64,000 bases of DNA. Origin: Erysipelotrichaceae bacterium (lineage in GTDB: Bacteria; Bacillota_I; Bacilli_A; RFN20; CAG-449). The notes below the pieces were generated by a model that did no database searches, had not been told where the DNA came from, and saw only the letters and a list, made by a program, of their open reading frames with translations. Each line of letters opens with the position of its first letter. Position 1 is the stretch's first letter. The stretch is from positions 100,463 to 164,462 of the forward strand of contig SVBA01000001.1 in assembly GCA_015059095.1 (NCBI GenBank), written 5' to 3'. This document shows positions 25,772 to 34,741 of this stretch, one piece after another. A program made the translations under genes and the position numbers.

Positions 25772-27091
25772 ATGAGAAAAATATCAGTATTAACATTAAT
25801 ATCAATCTTATTATCATTTGGTTTAGTTTCTTGTGATGTAGGAAGTAGTGAAGGTTCTTCTAATGAAGAATCTTCCTCTTCTTTAATTAATACAAGTAGT
25901 GAAATTATTAGTAATAAAGAAGATGATAAGACAAATATTAAAAAAATAAGTGATAATCAATTAACAAACGGTGAATTAGAAATAATTAAATGGGAAGGAA
26001 GACATGAATATAAAGAAAAAACTTCTTCTCTTCCTGGAATGATGATGGTTTATCATACTGCGACAGGTTTTACTATTGATTTTTATGGTAGTGAATTAAA
26101 AGCAGATTTCTTTCATGCTAAAGATTTTAATGGAACTTTAGATGACGATATTTACTATGATGTAAAAATTGATGATGAAGTTCTTCCAAATACTCTAAAA
26201 AGAAGATTTAAATTACCTAAAAATAAGACTAGAAGTGAAATAACTATTGTTAACAATTTAAAAAAAGGTAGACATACTGCAACTATTTTAAAGATGAACG
26301 AACCTCGAGATGGTTATACAGGCATAGTTTCAATTTCTACTGATGGTTATTTCTTTAAAAGAGATAAAGAAAAAGATGATAGTAGATTAAAGATAATGGC
26401 AGTCTGTGCTTCTGGTGGTAGTGGATATGGTAGTCTATCATATAATGAAAAAAGTGAAAATTACTTCTCTAGAACTAGAGTAAATTCTTCTTCATTACAT
26501 TCTTTTAATTATTTAACTGCTCGTTGTTTTGATGCTGATATATCTTTTGTTGCTCAAGCTGGTTGGGGAGTTACATTTCCTTCTACTAAAGCAATTAGTA
26601 AAGTTATTGATAAATGTGGTATTACTCCAACTAATTCAGTTCAAGGAGCATTAACCACAGGTGATTGGAATTATCAAAACTATATTCCAGATATCATCAT
26701 TTTTAATATCGGTGGAAACGATACACCAAGTTCTGATTTTAATTTAGAAACTTATGAAGATGGTGTTGTTTCTATGGTTTCTAAATTACATACATATTAT
26801 CCTGAAGCAAAAATGCTTTGGACTCATACAAATTCTAAAGCAGGAAATTATGCGATTAACGCTTTAAAAGCAGAAGGAATAATTTCTCAAGGATATATAA
26901 AACAATGTGTCATTCCAGGAGTTGGTGAAGGTGAAACAGGTTCAGGTAGTTATGGTGCTAGTGACCATGCCTCTTTAAAAACTCATATTGACTCATCAAA
27001 TAAAATTATTGAAACGTTATCTCGCTGGGGATATGAACCAGTAAGAGAACAAATAAATTTTGAGGACTTTGAATATTTACTCGAAAAATAA
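25772..27091 (+). CDS. SGNH-hydrolase-like lipoprotein (carbohydrate esterase CE2-like)
   Basis: A 439-residue lipoprotein (lipobox VSC, Cys about 21, then a Ser-rich linker). The N-terminal half of the mature part has beta-rich jelly-roll character (TGFTIDFYGSELKADFFHAK). The C-terminal half is SGNH-like: the serine block CASGGSGYGS at about residue 210 stands where CE2 enzymes have GDSITCGYG; block III is FNIGGND at about 312; and SDHASLKTH at about 398 supplies the late Asp/His. CE2 enzymes deacetylate plant polysaccharides. The unusual first block makes activity uncertain. It sits 41 bases after the BIG2 lipoprotein and 15 before the hydrolase, so an operon is likely. Confidence 0.75.
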   Translation: MRKISVLTLISILLSFGLVSCDVGSSEGSSNEESSSSLINTSSEIISNKEDDKTNIKKISDNQLTNGELEIIKWEGRHEYKEKTSSLPGMMMVYHTATGFTIDFYGSELKADFFHAKDFNGTLDDDIYYDVKIDDEVLPNTLKRRFKLPKNKTRSEITIVNNLKKGRHTATILKMNEPRDGYTGIVSISTDGYFFKRDKEKDDSRLKIMAVCASGGSGYGSLSYNEKSENYFSRTRVNSSSLHSFNYLTARCFDADISFVAQAGWGVTFPSTKAISKVIDKCGITPTNSVQGALTTGDWNYQNYIPDIIIFNIGGNDTPSSDFNLETYEDGVVSMVSKLHTYYPEAKMLWTHTNSKAGNYAINALKAEGIISQGYIKQCVIPGVGEGETGSGSYGASDHASLKTHIDSSNKIIETLSRWGYEPVREQINFEDFEYLLEK

Positions 27092-27106
27092 TAAAGGAGG
27101 ATAAAC

Positions 27107-29200
27107 ATGTTTAAGTTCAAGAAAAAAACTGATCCAAATAATCCTTCAAAAGGCAAAAAGAAGAAAAAAGGTTTATTCTTTTGGCTTCTAGTTGCTTTAG
27201 GAAGTATTTTATTTGGAGCAGTAGGTGCTCAAATGATTAATGAAAACTTCTATAGAACAGACATTTCTACATTTAGCTTACCTACTGATAACGGACAATG
27301 GATTGAAGGTACTGTTTTCAAACCAGAAACAGCTACTAGTGCCAATCCTGCTCCAGCGGTTGTCTTCTGTCCTGGTTTCCAAAGAACAAAAGAGAGCCAT
27401 TATGACATCGCACTAGAAATCGCAAGAAGAGGTATGGTTTGTTATATTATTGACCCTTATAACCAAGGTGACTCTTCTGCAACAACAAATACTTCTGCTT
27501 CTTCTGCAGAAGGTGGCGCATATGGGGTTATTCCATTAGTTAACTACTTATACGACACAGACAATATTAACTATATTCAAAAAGATAATATTCATATTGT
27601 TGGTCACTCAGCAGGTGGTAACTCAACAATGACTGCAGGTGTATATTTCTCAAATCTTGCAGGTGGTGTATTCTCTGAATGTAAAATTAAATCAATCTAT
27701 ATTTCTGGTTATATCCGTAACATTATCGATGTAGAATATGAAATCGATGATGCAACAGGCGAATATGTTGTTGATGAAAATGGATATTATCAATTCTCAG
27801 AAATTGGTTGGGAATCTTCAAAAGTTGCATCTTTGGCAATTAATGTTGGTTTTGGTTATTGTAAAGATGACGAAGGTGCATGGCAAAATATCAACTTCAC
27901 TGGAGATATTACTCGTCCTGACTCAATTGAAAGTATCGCACTTGCTACTAGTGGTGGGGTACATAAAGAATTAAGAAAAACTGGTATCGAAGATGGTAAG
28001 ATTTATGGTCAACCAATCGATGGTACTATGAAAGTTGGATATCAAGAAAATTCTCTTCATGGTGTTCAACCATTTGATGTAAGAGCTACTTCACATATTC
28101 TATATTTCTTAGATTATGTTACAATGGCAAATTCTACAATTAATCCTAATGATCAAATTTGGATGTATAAACAAGTATTCCAATTAATTATGGTTATCGG
28201 TTTATTCTTATTAATCGCTCCAACAGCTTGTTTAATCGCAAAAATCCCAGTATTTAATGGAGTTATTGCTAGACCAAGAAGAGTTAAAGAAATTCAAAAA
28301 GGAGAAATGAATGTTGTATTAGATTCTCCTGAATTAGATAATTTAGAAGATGAAGAATTAATTAAATTATCTAAACCAGATAGGCCAAAACGTGCTAGAA
28401 ACTGGATTGCTTGGGCAATTACTTTCTTAATTGGTGCATCTGTAGCATGTTTCAGCTTTGTTCCTTTAGCTGACTTAAGTAAAGTATTATTCCCAGAAGC
28501 AGCAGCACATAAATTAACTTGGTGGTTCCCAGAAAGAATGAACAACGCAGTTATGTTATGGGCAGCAGTTAATGGTATTGTAGGTATCGTTCTTTACTTT
28601 ATTACTTTCTTCTTTATTGGTAGAAAAGATGGAGAAAAAATTAAAGATATCGGTATTGGTATCGGTTGGAAAAACTTCTTTAAAACATTAGTAGTTGGCA
28701 CATTAACTTGGGTAGTATTCTATGTAGTTATTGGTATGGTAGATTTCTTATTCCACGTTGATGCTAGATTTACTTTCGTTGCAATTAGAGTTACAAATGA
28801 AAGATATATTGTTTATTCATTAATGTATTTCCCAATCTTCTTTATCTATTACTTCTCATTAAGTTTAAGAATTAATACTTCTTCAATTACAACAAATAAA
28901 TCAAAACATGATTGGTTGAATTACTTAATTGCTGTTATTATGAATACTTTAGGTTTAGTTGCAATCTTTGCAATTCAATACTTATCAATCGCAGATCATG
29001 GTTTAATGTATTGGACAACTAACTGGTTATTCACTAATATGTTATGGATTTTAGTTCCATTAATGGCAATTCTTCCACTTATTCAAAAGAAGATTTATAA
29101 ACATACAAATAACATTTGGTTAGCAGCAATTGCAACTTGTTTAATCTTCGTTTCTATTGCTATGGCGAACTCAGTCGCTCATGGTTATTTCAATTTCTAG
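27107..29200 (+). CDS. Alpha/beta hydrolase fused to a polytopic membrane domain
   Basis: A 697-residue protein. A lysine-rich N-terminal tail leads to one membrane span (about 24-42, FFWLLVALGSILFGAVGAQM). An alpha/beta-hydrolase domain follows (about 55-345) with VVFCPGFQRTKESHYD, the nucleophile elbow VGHSAGGN at about 165-172, and a late histidine candidate in ATSHILYF. From about 360 there are seven or more membrane segments, broken by a charged loop. The hydrolase is predicted outside the cytoplasm. The substrate is unknown; a surface acyl ester is possible given the esterase-like neighbour. The start has a strong AAAGGAGGATAA site. I do not recognise this exact fusion by name. The stop is TAG. 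Confidence 0.72.
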   Translation: MFKFKKKTDPNNPSKGKKKKKGLFFWLLVALGSILFGAVGAQMINENFYRTDISTFSLPTDNGQWIEGTVFKPETATSANPAPAVVFCPGFQRTKESHYDIALEIARRGMVCYIIDPYNQGDSSATTNTSASSAEGGAYGVIPLVNYLYDTDNINYIQKDNIHIVGHSAGGNSTMTAGVYFSNLAGGVFSECKIKSIYISGYIRNIIDVEYEIDDATGEYVVDENGYYQFSEIGWESSKVASLAINVGFGYCKDDEGAWQNINFTGDITRPDSIESIALATSGGVHKELRKTGIEDGKIYGQPIDGTMKVGYQENSLHGVQPFDVRATSHILYFLDYVTMANSTINPNDQIWMYKQVFQLIMVIGLFLLIAPTACLIAKIPVFNGVIARPRRVKEIQKGEMNVVLDSPELDNLEDEELIKLSKPDRPKRARNWIAWAITFLIGASVACFSFVPLADLSKVLFPEAAAHKLTWWFPERMNNAVMLWAAVNGIVGIVLYFITFFFIGRKDGEKIKDIGIGIGWKNFFKTLVVGTLTWVVFYVVIGMVDFLFHVDARFTFVAIRVTNERYIVYSLMYFPIFFIYYFSLSLRINTSSITTNKSKHDWLNYLIAVIMNTLGLVAIFAIQYLSIADHGLMYWTTNWLFTNMLWILVPLMAILPLIQKKIYKHTNNIWLAAIATCLIFVSIAMANSVAHGYFNF

Positions 29201-29212
29201 GAGGGCATGGAC

Positions 29213-31249
29213 ATGAAAAATTCTAAAAAATTATTAACTCTTGCAACATGTGCTCTTGTTATTGGATTAGTTTCGTGTGGCGATCCGAATTATCCAAGAA
29301 CATTTAATGTTGATTTTGAAACAGGAACAACAGGAGTAAAAATAGAAAGTCAAAGTGTTAAAGAAGGATACACTTTAAATTTAACAAAAGATATTCAATC
29401 TCCAACAAATAGTGAACAATATTATTTGTTTAGAGGTTGGTATGAAGATGAAAATTATACAAAGCCATTTGACGTATCAACATATAGAGTTACATCAAAT
29501 ATGACTCTTTATGCAAAATGGACTTTCCCAACAACCACTCCATCTGAATTTAGTATTGGAGAAGACGCTTTCTCTAAGACTGTAGTTTGGACTCAAGTTG
29601 GTGTAGAAAAAGAAAGTGATATTACTGTAGAAGTAATTAAAGCAAAAAGAACTCCTAACATGGTTTATGATGATAAATTAGATGCAGAAGTTCAAGATCC
29701 AGATAACCCTTATATCTATACTTATAATGAGGCAGATAAAGAAACTGCAACTGGTAAAGTTACTATTGATAAAGAAAATTATTCTGTTTCATTTGAAAGA
29801 GATCAAAGTTATGGTGGAGCAAAATATAAATTCTATATTTATAATAAAGGTACTTTAGTTAAAGAAGTTAGTGACATTCAATTTAAAGGTAGTGGGTTAA
29901 AAGATGATCCTTACTTTGTATATAATGTCAATGACTTAGAATATTTAACAAAAAACGATATTCCTAGTGGAACATACGTTGAATTAAAATCAAGCTTAAC
30001 TCTTCATTCTTTATATAATGAAAAAAGAGGAAAAGTATTTAATGGTATTTTAAATGGTAATGGTTATACTATTACTTTAAAAAATAACTCTGGATTATTC
30101 TACAAGATTGGTGAACAAGGAAGAGTATATGATGTTGTATTTGCAGGCTCTATTTCTTCTAACGAACCTTCAATTGGTGTAGTTGCTAACTACAACGAAG
30201 GTAATATTTCAAAAATTAATTCATTAGCAGTAAGCGTTTCTTCAATTGGTGGAGTAGTTAATAAAATTAGTACTTTAGATAAAGGCGGTGCTGGCGGTAT
30301 TGTTGGTACTAACTTAGAAAAAGGCGTTATCTCAGAATGTTTTGTTTCTGGTAGTAGTGGTAATACAATCCAAGGAAAAATTGGCGTTGGTGGTATTGCA
30401 GGTATCAACTATGGAACAATTCAAAATATGACAGATGGTGTAGATCCTATCGTTGGTGCATATAACGGTAAAGAAGCAAGTAGTACAATTAATAACTCAT
30501 ATGCTGGAACTATCGTTGGTGTAAACTATGGTAAGATTTATGGAATTAAATCTGAAGGTAAAATCAACACAAGAAGATGTGAAAACGATGTAGAAGGTGC
30601 TGGCGCTACTAATATTGGTGGTATCGCAGGATATAATGGTGTTGATGGTGTTATTGAAAGTTGTTTATTCGAAGGTATGAGATGCGTTGGTGATACTAAC
30701 GTAGGTGGTATCGTTGGATTTAATGAAGGAACAATTAAAAACTGTATGACAGGTAGACGTTTAAGAAAACCATCAAATACAGAAATTCTTGAAAGACAAT
30801 TTATTTCTCCAATTATGGGTTCTTATAATGTTGGTGGTATTGCAGGTAAGATTTCAAGCACATCAAAAATTACTAATGTATTATCTACAGCAAATGTATG
30901 GAGTTATCATACTCAACCTTACACAATTGCTGAAAGAGCAGATAATGCAATAGGTGTTTCTCATAACTTCCAAACTAGACTTACTGAAAACTATTTAGGT
31001 AGAACTTATGGTGAAGTTATTTCTAATGAATTAGTCGCTCCAAAAGCAGGACAAAACATTGAAATCGTTGATAACAGTGCATTTGTTGATTATCGTTTCT
31101 CTTACTGCTTAGGATGGAACTATGTAGTAGAAAATGGTTCTGTTTCAGGAAGTGCTGATACTGAATTAGTAAATCATTATTTAGGTATTTTAGGAGATGG
31201 ATTCTATAAGAGTTCTTCTTATGGATGCACAGTAAAATTACCAGCGTAA
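29213..31249 (+). CDS. Lipoprotein with InlB-B repeat and GLUG repeats
   Basis: A 678-residue surface lipoprotein (lipobox LVSC, Cys about 22). An InlB-type repeat (about 28-100, with LFRGWYEDENYTKPF) is followed by a linker and then a long GLUG-repeat region (about 330-600) with units such as GGAGGIVGTNLEKGVISEC, GVGGIAGINYGTIQN and NVGGIVGFNEGTIKNC. GLUG repeats form right-handed beta-helix-like surface structures in adhesins. An ATG at 29207 is one base from the GAGGG ribosome-binding site, so ATG 29213 is taken as the start. It is a clear paralogue of the next gene. Confidence 0.82.
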   Translation: MKNSKKLLTLATCALVIGLVSCGDPNYPRTFNVDFETGTTGVKIESQSVKEGYTLNLTKDIQSPTNSEQYYLFRGWYEDENYTKPFDVSTYRVTSNMTLYAKWTFPTTTPSEFSIGEDAFSKTVVWTQVGVEKESDITVEVIKAKRTPNMVYDDKLDAEVQDPDNPYIYTYNEADKETATGKVTIDKENYSVSFERDQSYGGAKYKFYIYNKGTLVKEVSDIQFKGSGLKDDPYFVYNVNDLEYLTKNDIPSGTYVELKSSLTLHSLYNEKRGKVFNGILNGNGYTITLKNNSGLFYKIGEQGRVYDVVFAGSISSNEPSIGVVANYNEGNISKINSLAVSVSSIGGVVNKISTLDKGGAGGIVGTNLEKGVISECFVSGSSGNTIQGKIGVGGIAGINYGTIQNMTDGVDPIVGAYNGKEASSTINNSYAGTIVGVNYGKIYGIKSEGKINTRRCENDVEGAGATNIGGIAGYNGVDGVIESCLFEGMRCVGDTNVGGIVGFNEGTIKNCMTGRRLRKPSNTEILERQFISPIMGSYNVGGIAGKISSTSKITNVLSTANVWSYHTQPYTIAERADNAIGVSHNFQTRLTENYLGRTYGEVISNELVAPKAGQNIEIVDNSAFVDYRFSYCLGWNYVVENGSVSGSADTELVNHYLGILGDGFYKSSSYGCTVKLPA

Positions 31250-31263
31250 AAAGGAGATAAAGT

Positions 31264-33102
31264 ATGAAAAACATGAGAAAATTATTAGTTTTATCATTAG
31301 TTAGCTTAATGTTTGTTGGTTGTAATAATCAAGGTTCATCTAGTGAAGCACATTCATCAAGTGAATCTCAAGTTCAACAAAGTTCAAGTGAACAAGTTTC
31401 TTCTTCTGTTATTGAAGATGATCCAAACATTGATTCAGAAGAAGAATTAAAAGCATTAGTTAATAAAGGGGAAACAATCACTAAAGATTATCAACTAACT
31501 AAAGATATTTATTATTCTTCTTTTGCAGGAGAAGATTATTACGCTACTACATTTAATGGTAAATTTAATGGTAATGGTCACACAATTTATTTATTAGCAG
31601 AAAACTTATCAGATACTGGTATTTTCTATAAAATTGGTGAACAAGGTGAAGTTAAAAATTTAAATATTAGATTAGTATTAACTGCAGGTGATTCTATTCC
31701 TTCTGTTGGTGGGGTTGCTAACTATAATGAAGGACTTATTACAAATGTTAATGTCTATGGTGAAAACTATAAAGAAGAATCTATTACTTATCAAGATGGT
31801 ATTTCTTCTACAGGTGGAGAAGTAGGTAGTTACATGATTCTTGATGAAGCAGGTGGCGCTGGTGGTATTGTAGGAACCAATAACGGTACTATTAAATATT
31901 GTAAAAACTATGCTAGAGTAAGCGCTGTAACTGGTGGAGGCGGTATTGCCGGAGTAAACAATGGCTTAATTGAAGAATGTTATAACTTAGGTGCAATTGG
32001 TACTACTGGTACAGCTTCTTCTAACGTTGATAAAATTTATGATTACTCAACATTAGGTGGTATTGCTGGAGTAAATAAAGGTACTATTACAAAATGTATG
32101 AATAGAAACCAAGTATTTGCTGCTAGATATTATAAGTTATACCCAAAAACAGAAGAACAAAAAGAAAATAGTGAATACTCAACAGGAACTAACTATCGTA
32201 ATAGAATTGGTGGTATTGCTGGTATTAATATTGGTACAAAAGATGGTGACAACTATACAAAAGGTATTATCACTGAATCATTAAACTTTGGTAGAGTTCA
32301 TGGTGATATGCGTGTTGGTGGTATTGCTGGTGAATCAAGTGGTTATATTGCTAACTGTTTCGCTTCAGGTTTTGTTGGGGCTAGAGAATCTTTAGGTGGT
32401 ATCGTTGGTTATCAAAAAGATGACAACCCAGGTAAAGTAACTCATTGTGTTACTGTTAACAGAATTAAATCAAATGATCGTGCTATTACTTTAGAAGACG
32501 GAACTCAAGTTACTGCTCCTGAATTAACAGCAAATAAAGGTAAAGATACAATTAGTAATGTTGTTAATTATTATAAGGTCGCTAAATATGCAGATAATTG
32601 TTTAATGCATAATAACTGCGGTGAAATTGATCCAATCGGTGAAAATAACGCTGCATCTACTGGTAATTATAAAAAAGATGTTGCTGATGTAACTTTCTAT
32701 AACGAAGAACATTGGAGTGAATTTGAAGAAGATTGTGCTGTAATGAATGGATTAAATAGTAGTTATCAAGTAGCATTACATAATCACTTATTATGGCAAG
32801 AAGTCGATGTTAAAGTAGTTGATTTAGCAGGAAACGAAAAAACAGTCACTCTATTAAAAGGTGTTAATTACACTAATATATTAACTGATAGTTCAGGCAA
32901 ATATACTGGTAGCTTTACTGGTATTGCTAACGGATGTTCACTTGGTGTTATTCCATCTCATGAATTAGCAAATCTTGGTATTACACCAAATGATGGAATG
33001 GTATTAAAATTTGTAAGCGATAAAAATAATCCAGATTCAGTTGTAGATATTATTACAGATGATACAATGTTATATGCAATTCAAGTTGCTCAAGCTGAAT
33101 AA
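31264..33102 (+). CDS. GLUG-repeat lipoprotein
   Basis: A 612-residue lipoprotein: signal MKNMRKLLVLSLVSLMFVGC (lipobox FVGC, Cys 20), a Ser/Gln/Glu-rich linker (about 24-55), then a region with GLUG units (GGAGGIVGTNNGTIKYC, GGGGIAGVNNGLIEEC, TLGGIAGVNKGTITKC, RIGGIAGINIG, LGGIVGYQ). It shares blocks with the preceding gene, for example FYKIGEQGEV and NYNEGLI against NYNEGNI, showing recent tandem duplication of a GLUG body, but it lacks the InlB repeat. It lies 14 bases after the previous stop. Surface attachment or scaffold role inferred. Confidence 0.8.
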   Translation: MKNMRKLLVLSLVSLMFVGCNNQGSSSEAHSSSESQVQQSSSEQVSSSVIEDDPNIDSEEELKALVNKGETITKDYQLTKDIYYSSFAGEDYYATTFNGKFNGNGHTIYLLAENLSDTGIFYKIGEQGEVKNLNIRLVLTAGDSIPSVGGVANYNEGLITNVNVYGENYKEESITYQDGISSTGGEVGSYMILDEAGGAGGIVGTNNGTIKYCKNYARVSAVTGGGGIAGVNNGLIEECYNLGAIGTTGTASSNVDKIYDYSTLGGIAGVNKGTITKCMNRNQVFAARYYKLYPKTEEQKENSEYSTGTNYRNRIGGIAGINIGTKDGDNYTKGIITESLNFGRVHGDMRVGGIAGESSGYIANCFASGFVGARESLGGIVGYQKDDNPGKVTHCVTVNRIKSNDRAITLEDGTQVTAPELTANKGKDTISNVVNYYKVAKYADNCLMHNNCGEIDPIGENNAASTGNYKKDVADVTFYNEEHWSEFEEDCAVMNGLNSSYQVALHNHLLWQEVDVKVVDLAGNEKTVTLLKGVNYTNILTDSSGKYTGSFTGIANGCSLGVIPSHELANLGITPNDGMVLKFVSDKNNPDSVVDIITDDTMLYAIQVAQAE

Positions 33103-33117
33103 AATGGGGGTCATATA

Positions 33118-34188
33118 ATGAAAAAGTATAAAATAGCAGTCATTCCAGGTGATGGTATTGGAACTGAAGTAGTTAATGAAGGAATTAAAGTATTAAAAAC
33201 TATCGCGTCAATTGATGGAACTTTCTCTTTTGATTTTGATTATTTCCCTTGGGGATGTGAATATTATCTTAAAGAAGGTAAAATGATGGACGAAGATGGA
33301 TTAGAAAAATTAAAAAAATATGATGGTATTTATCTAGGAGCAGTTGGTTATCCAACTGTCCCAGATCATCTATCATTAAGAGATTTATTATTAAAGATTC
33401 GTGTTGGTTTTGATCAATATATCAATTTAAGACCAGTTAAATTACTAAAAGGAGTAGAAACTCCGCTTAAAAACAAAACAACAGAAGACATAGACTTTAT
33501 TGTTGTTAGAGAAAATAGTGAAGGAGAATACTCTGGTTTAGGTGAATGGTTTAATAAAGGCACTAAAGAAGAATATGTTCATCAAATTGGTAAATTTACT
33601 AGAAAAGGTACAGAAAGAGTAATTAGATATGCTTTCGAACTTGCTAGAAAAGAAAACCGTAAAACTGTAACAAGTGTTACAAAAGGAAACGCATTAAATT
33701 ATTCAATGGTTTTCTGGGATGAAATATTCCATGAAGTAAGTAAAGAATATCCAGATATTAAAGCAAATCAATTAATGGTTGATGCTGCTAGTATGATGTT
33801 TGTACAACATCCAGAAAGATTTGATGTTGTTGTTACTTCTAATTTATTTGGTGATATTTTAACAGATTTAGGTGCAGCGATTGCAGGTGGTATTGGACTA
33901 GCTGCAGGTGATAACTTAAATCCAGAAGGAACATATCCAAGTATGTTTGAAAGTATTCATGGTAGTGCTCCAGATATTTCTGGAAAAGGCATTGCAAATC
34001 CTATCGCTCAAATTTGGGCGGCTGGAGGAATGCTAAAACACTTTGGCTATGTAGATTGGTATAATCGATTAATTCAAAGTTTTGAAACTTTATTAATTGA
34101 AAAACAAGTTTTAACTCCAGATTTAGGCGGTAAGAATTCTACTTCTGATGTTGGTGATGAAATTTGTAATATTCTAAAGAGGAAATAG
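33118..34188 (+). CDS. Isocitrate/isopropylmalate-dehydrogenase family, probable D-malate or tartrate dehydrogenase
   Basis: A 356-residue beta-decarboxylating dehydrogenase. The family marks are AVIPGDGIGTEVV at the N terminus, VVRENSEGEYSGLGEW, the VTKGNALNYS block, SNLFGDILTDLGAAIAGG and FESIHGSAPDISGKGIANP. The block YLGAVGYPTVPDHLSLRDLL with INLRPVKLLKGV resembles D-malate and tartrate dehydrogenases (DmlA/TtuC) more than LeuB or Icd; substrate choice cannot be proven from sequence. It converts a 2-hydroxy dicarboxylate to a keto acid with NAD. Together with the malic enzyme at 22424 it suggests C4-dicarboxylate use. The stop is TAG. Confidence 0.85.
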   Translation: MKKYKIAVIPGDGIGTEVVNEGIKVLKTIASIDGTFSFDFDYFPWGCEYYLKEGKMMDEDGLEKLKKYDGIYLGAVGYPTVPDHLSLRDLLLKIRVGFDQYINLRPVKLLKGVETPLKNKTTEDIDFIVVRENSEGEYSGLGEWFNKGTKEEYVHQIGKFTRKGTERVIRYAFELARKENRKTVTSVTKGNALNYSMVFWDEIFHEVSKEYPDIKANQLMVDAASMMFVQHPERFDVVVTSNLFGDILTDLGAAIAGGIGLAAGDNLNPEGTYPSMFESIHGSAPDISGKGIANPIAQIWAAGGMLKHFGYVDWYNRLIQSFETLLIEKQVLTPDLGGKNSTSDVGDEICNILKRK

Positions 34189-34189
34189 T

Positions 34190-34501
34190 ATGAAAAACAA
34201 TTTATTAAAAGTATTAAAAAGTATAATTTATGTAATTGTTATTGGTACAGCAGTTGGTTTTATCTATCACTTTATTAGAGGTATTCATTGTTCTTTATTT
34301 GCAGACGATGTAATTACTGCTCAAAATAGAGTTGATAGTGCATATCAATTCTTATACATGGTAGGAAATGGTGTTGTTTTAGTAATATCTTTATATTCTA
34401 CTTCATGGATTAAAGTTCAAGTGCTTCCAGTAGCAGTTAGAGAAAAAATTGAAGGGATTTTCGCTAAAATTAGAACTAAAATTACAAAAAAAGAGGGCTA
34501 A
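34190..34501 (+). CDS. Small membrane protein of unknown function
   Basis: The 103-residue protein has two hydrophobic segments (about 10-28, SIIYVIVIGTAVGFIYHF, and about 55-73, FLYMVGNGVVLVISLYS) and a basic C-terminal tail (IFAKIRTKITKKEG). I recognise no family. It starts one base after the dehydrogenase stop, so it is almost certainly translated from the same message, and a terminator follows. It might assist a membrane step linked to the dehydrogenase or be unrelated. Confidence 0.65.
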   Translation: MKNNLLKVLKSIIYVIVIGTAVGFIYHFIRGIHCSLFADDVITAQNRVDSAYQFLYMVGNGVVLVISLYSTSWIKVQVLPVAVREKIEGIFAKIRTKITKKEG

Positions 34502-34528
34502 TTTAAGTTAATTCTTAATAAAAAAATA

Positions 34529-34556
34529 AGGGCTTGTATTTTATACAAGTCCTTTT
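34529..34556 (+). terminator. Rho-independent terminator after the small membrane protein
   Basis: AGGGCTTGTAT (34529-34539) pairs with ATACAAGTCCT (34543-34553) with one G-T pair; TTT loop; four T follow. Confidence 0.8.
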
Positions 34557-34693
34557 ATAATTGAGTTATAAAATGTTAAATCTTGAAACTAAACGATTAT
34601 CTAAACCTTTTAATTCTCATGTTTTAATACGCCAAAGGGGGATAAATTTTATATTATATATGATAGAATATTGAATTAATATTGTTTTTTAAT

Positions 34694-34726
34694 TATAATA
34701 TAATCGAAAAAAAAGTAGAATTCTAC
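34694..34726 (+). promoter_or_regulatory. -10 box and 12-base palindrome upstream of the AAA ATPase
   Basis: Overlapping TATAAT hexamers (34694-34699 and 34699-34704) are followed at once by the perfect palindrome GTAGAATTCTAC (34715-34726), which sits just before the ribosome-binding site. The same 12 bases recur at 56268-56279. The position suits a repressor operator; no regulator is identified. Confidence 0.5.
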
Positions 34727-34741
34727 CAAAAAGGAGAAAGT

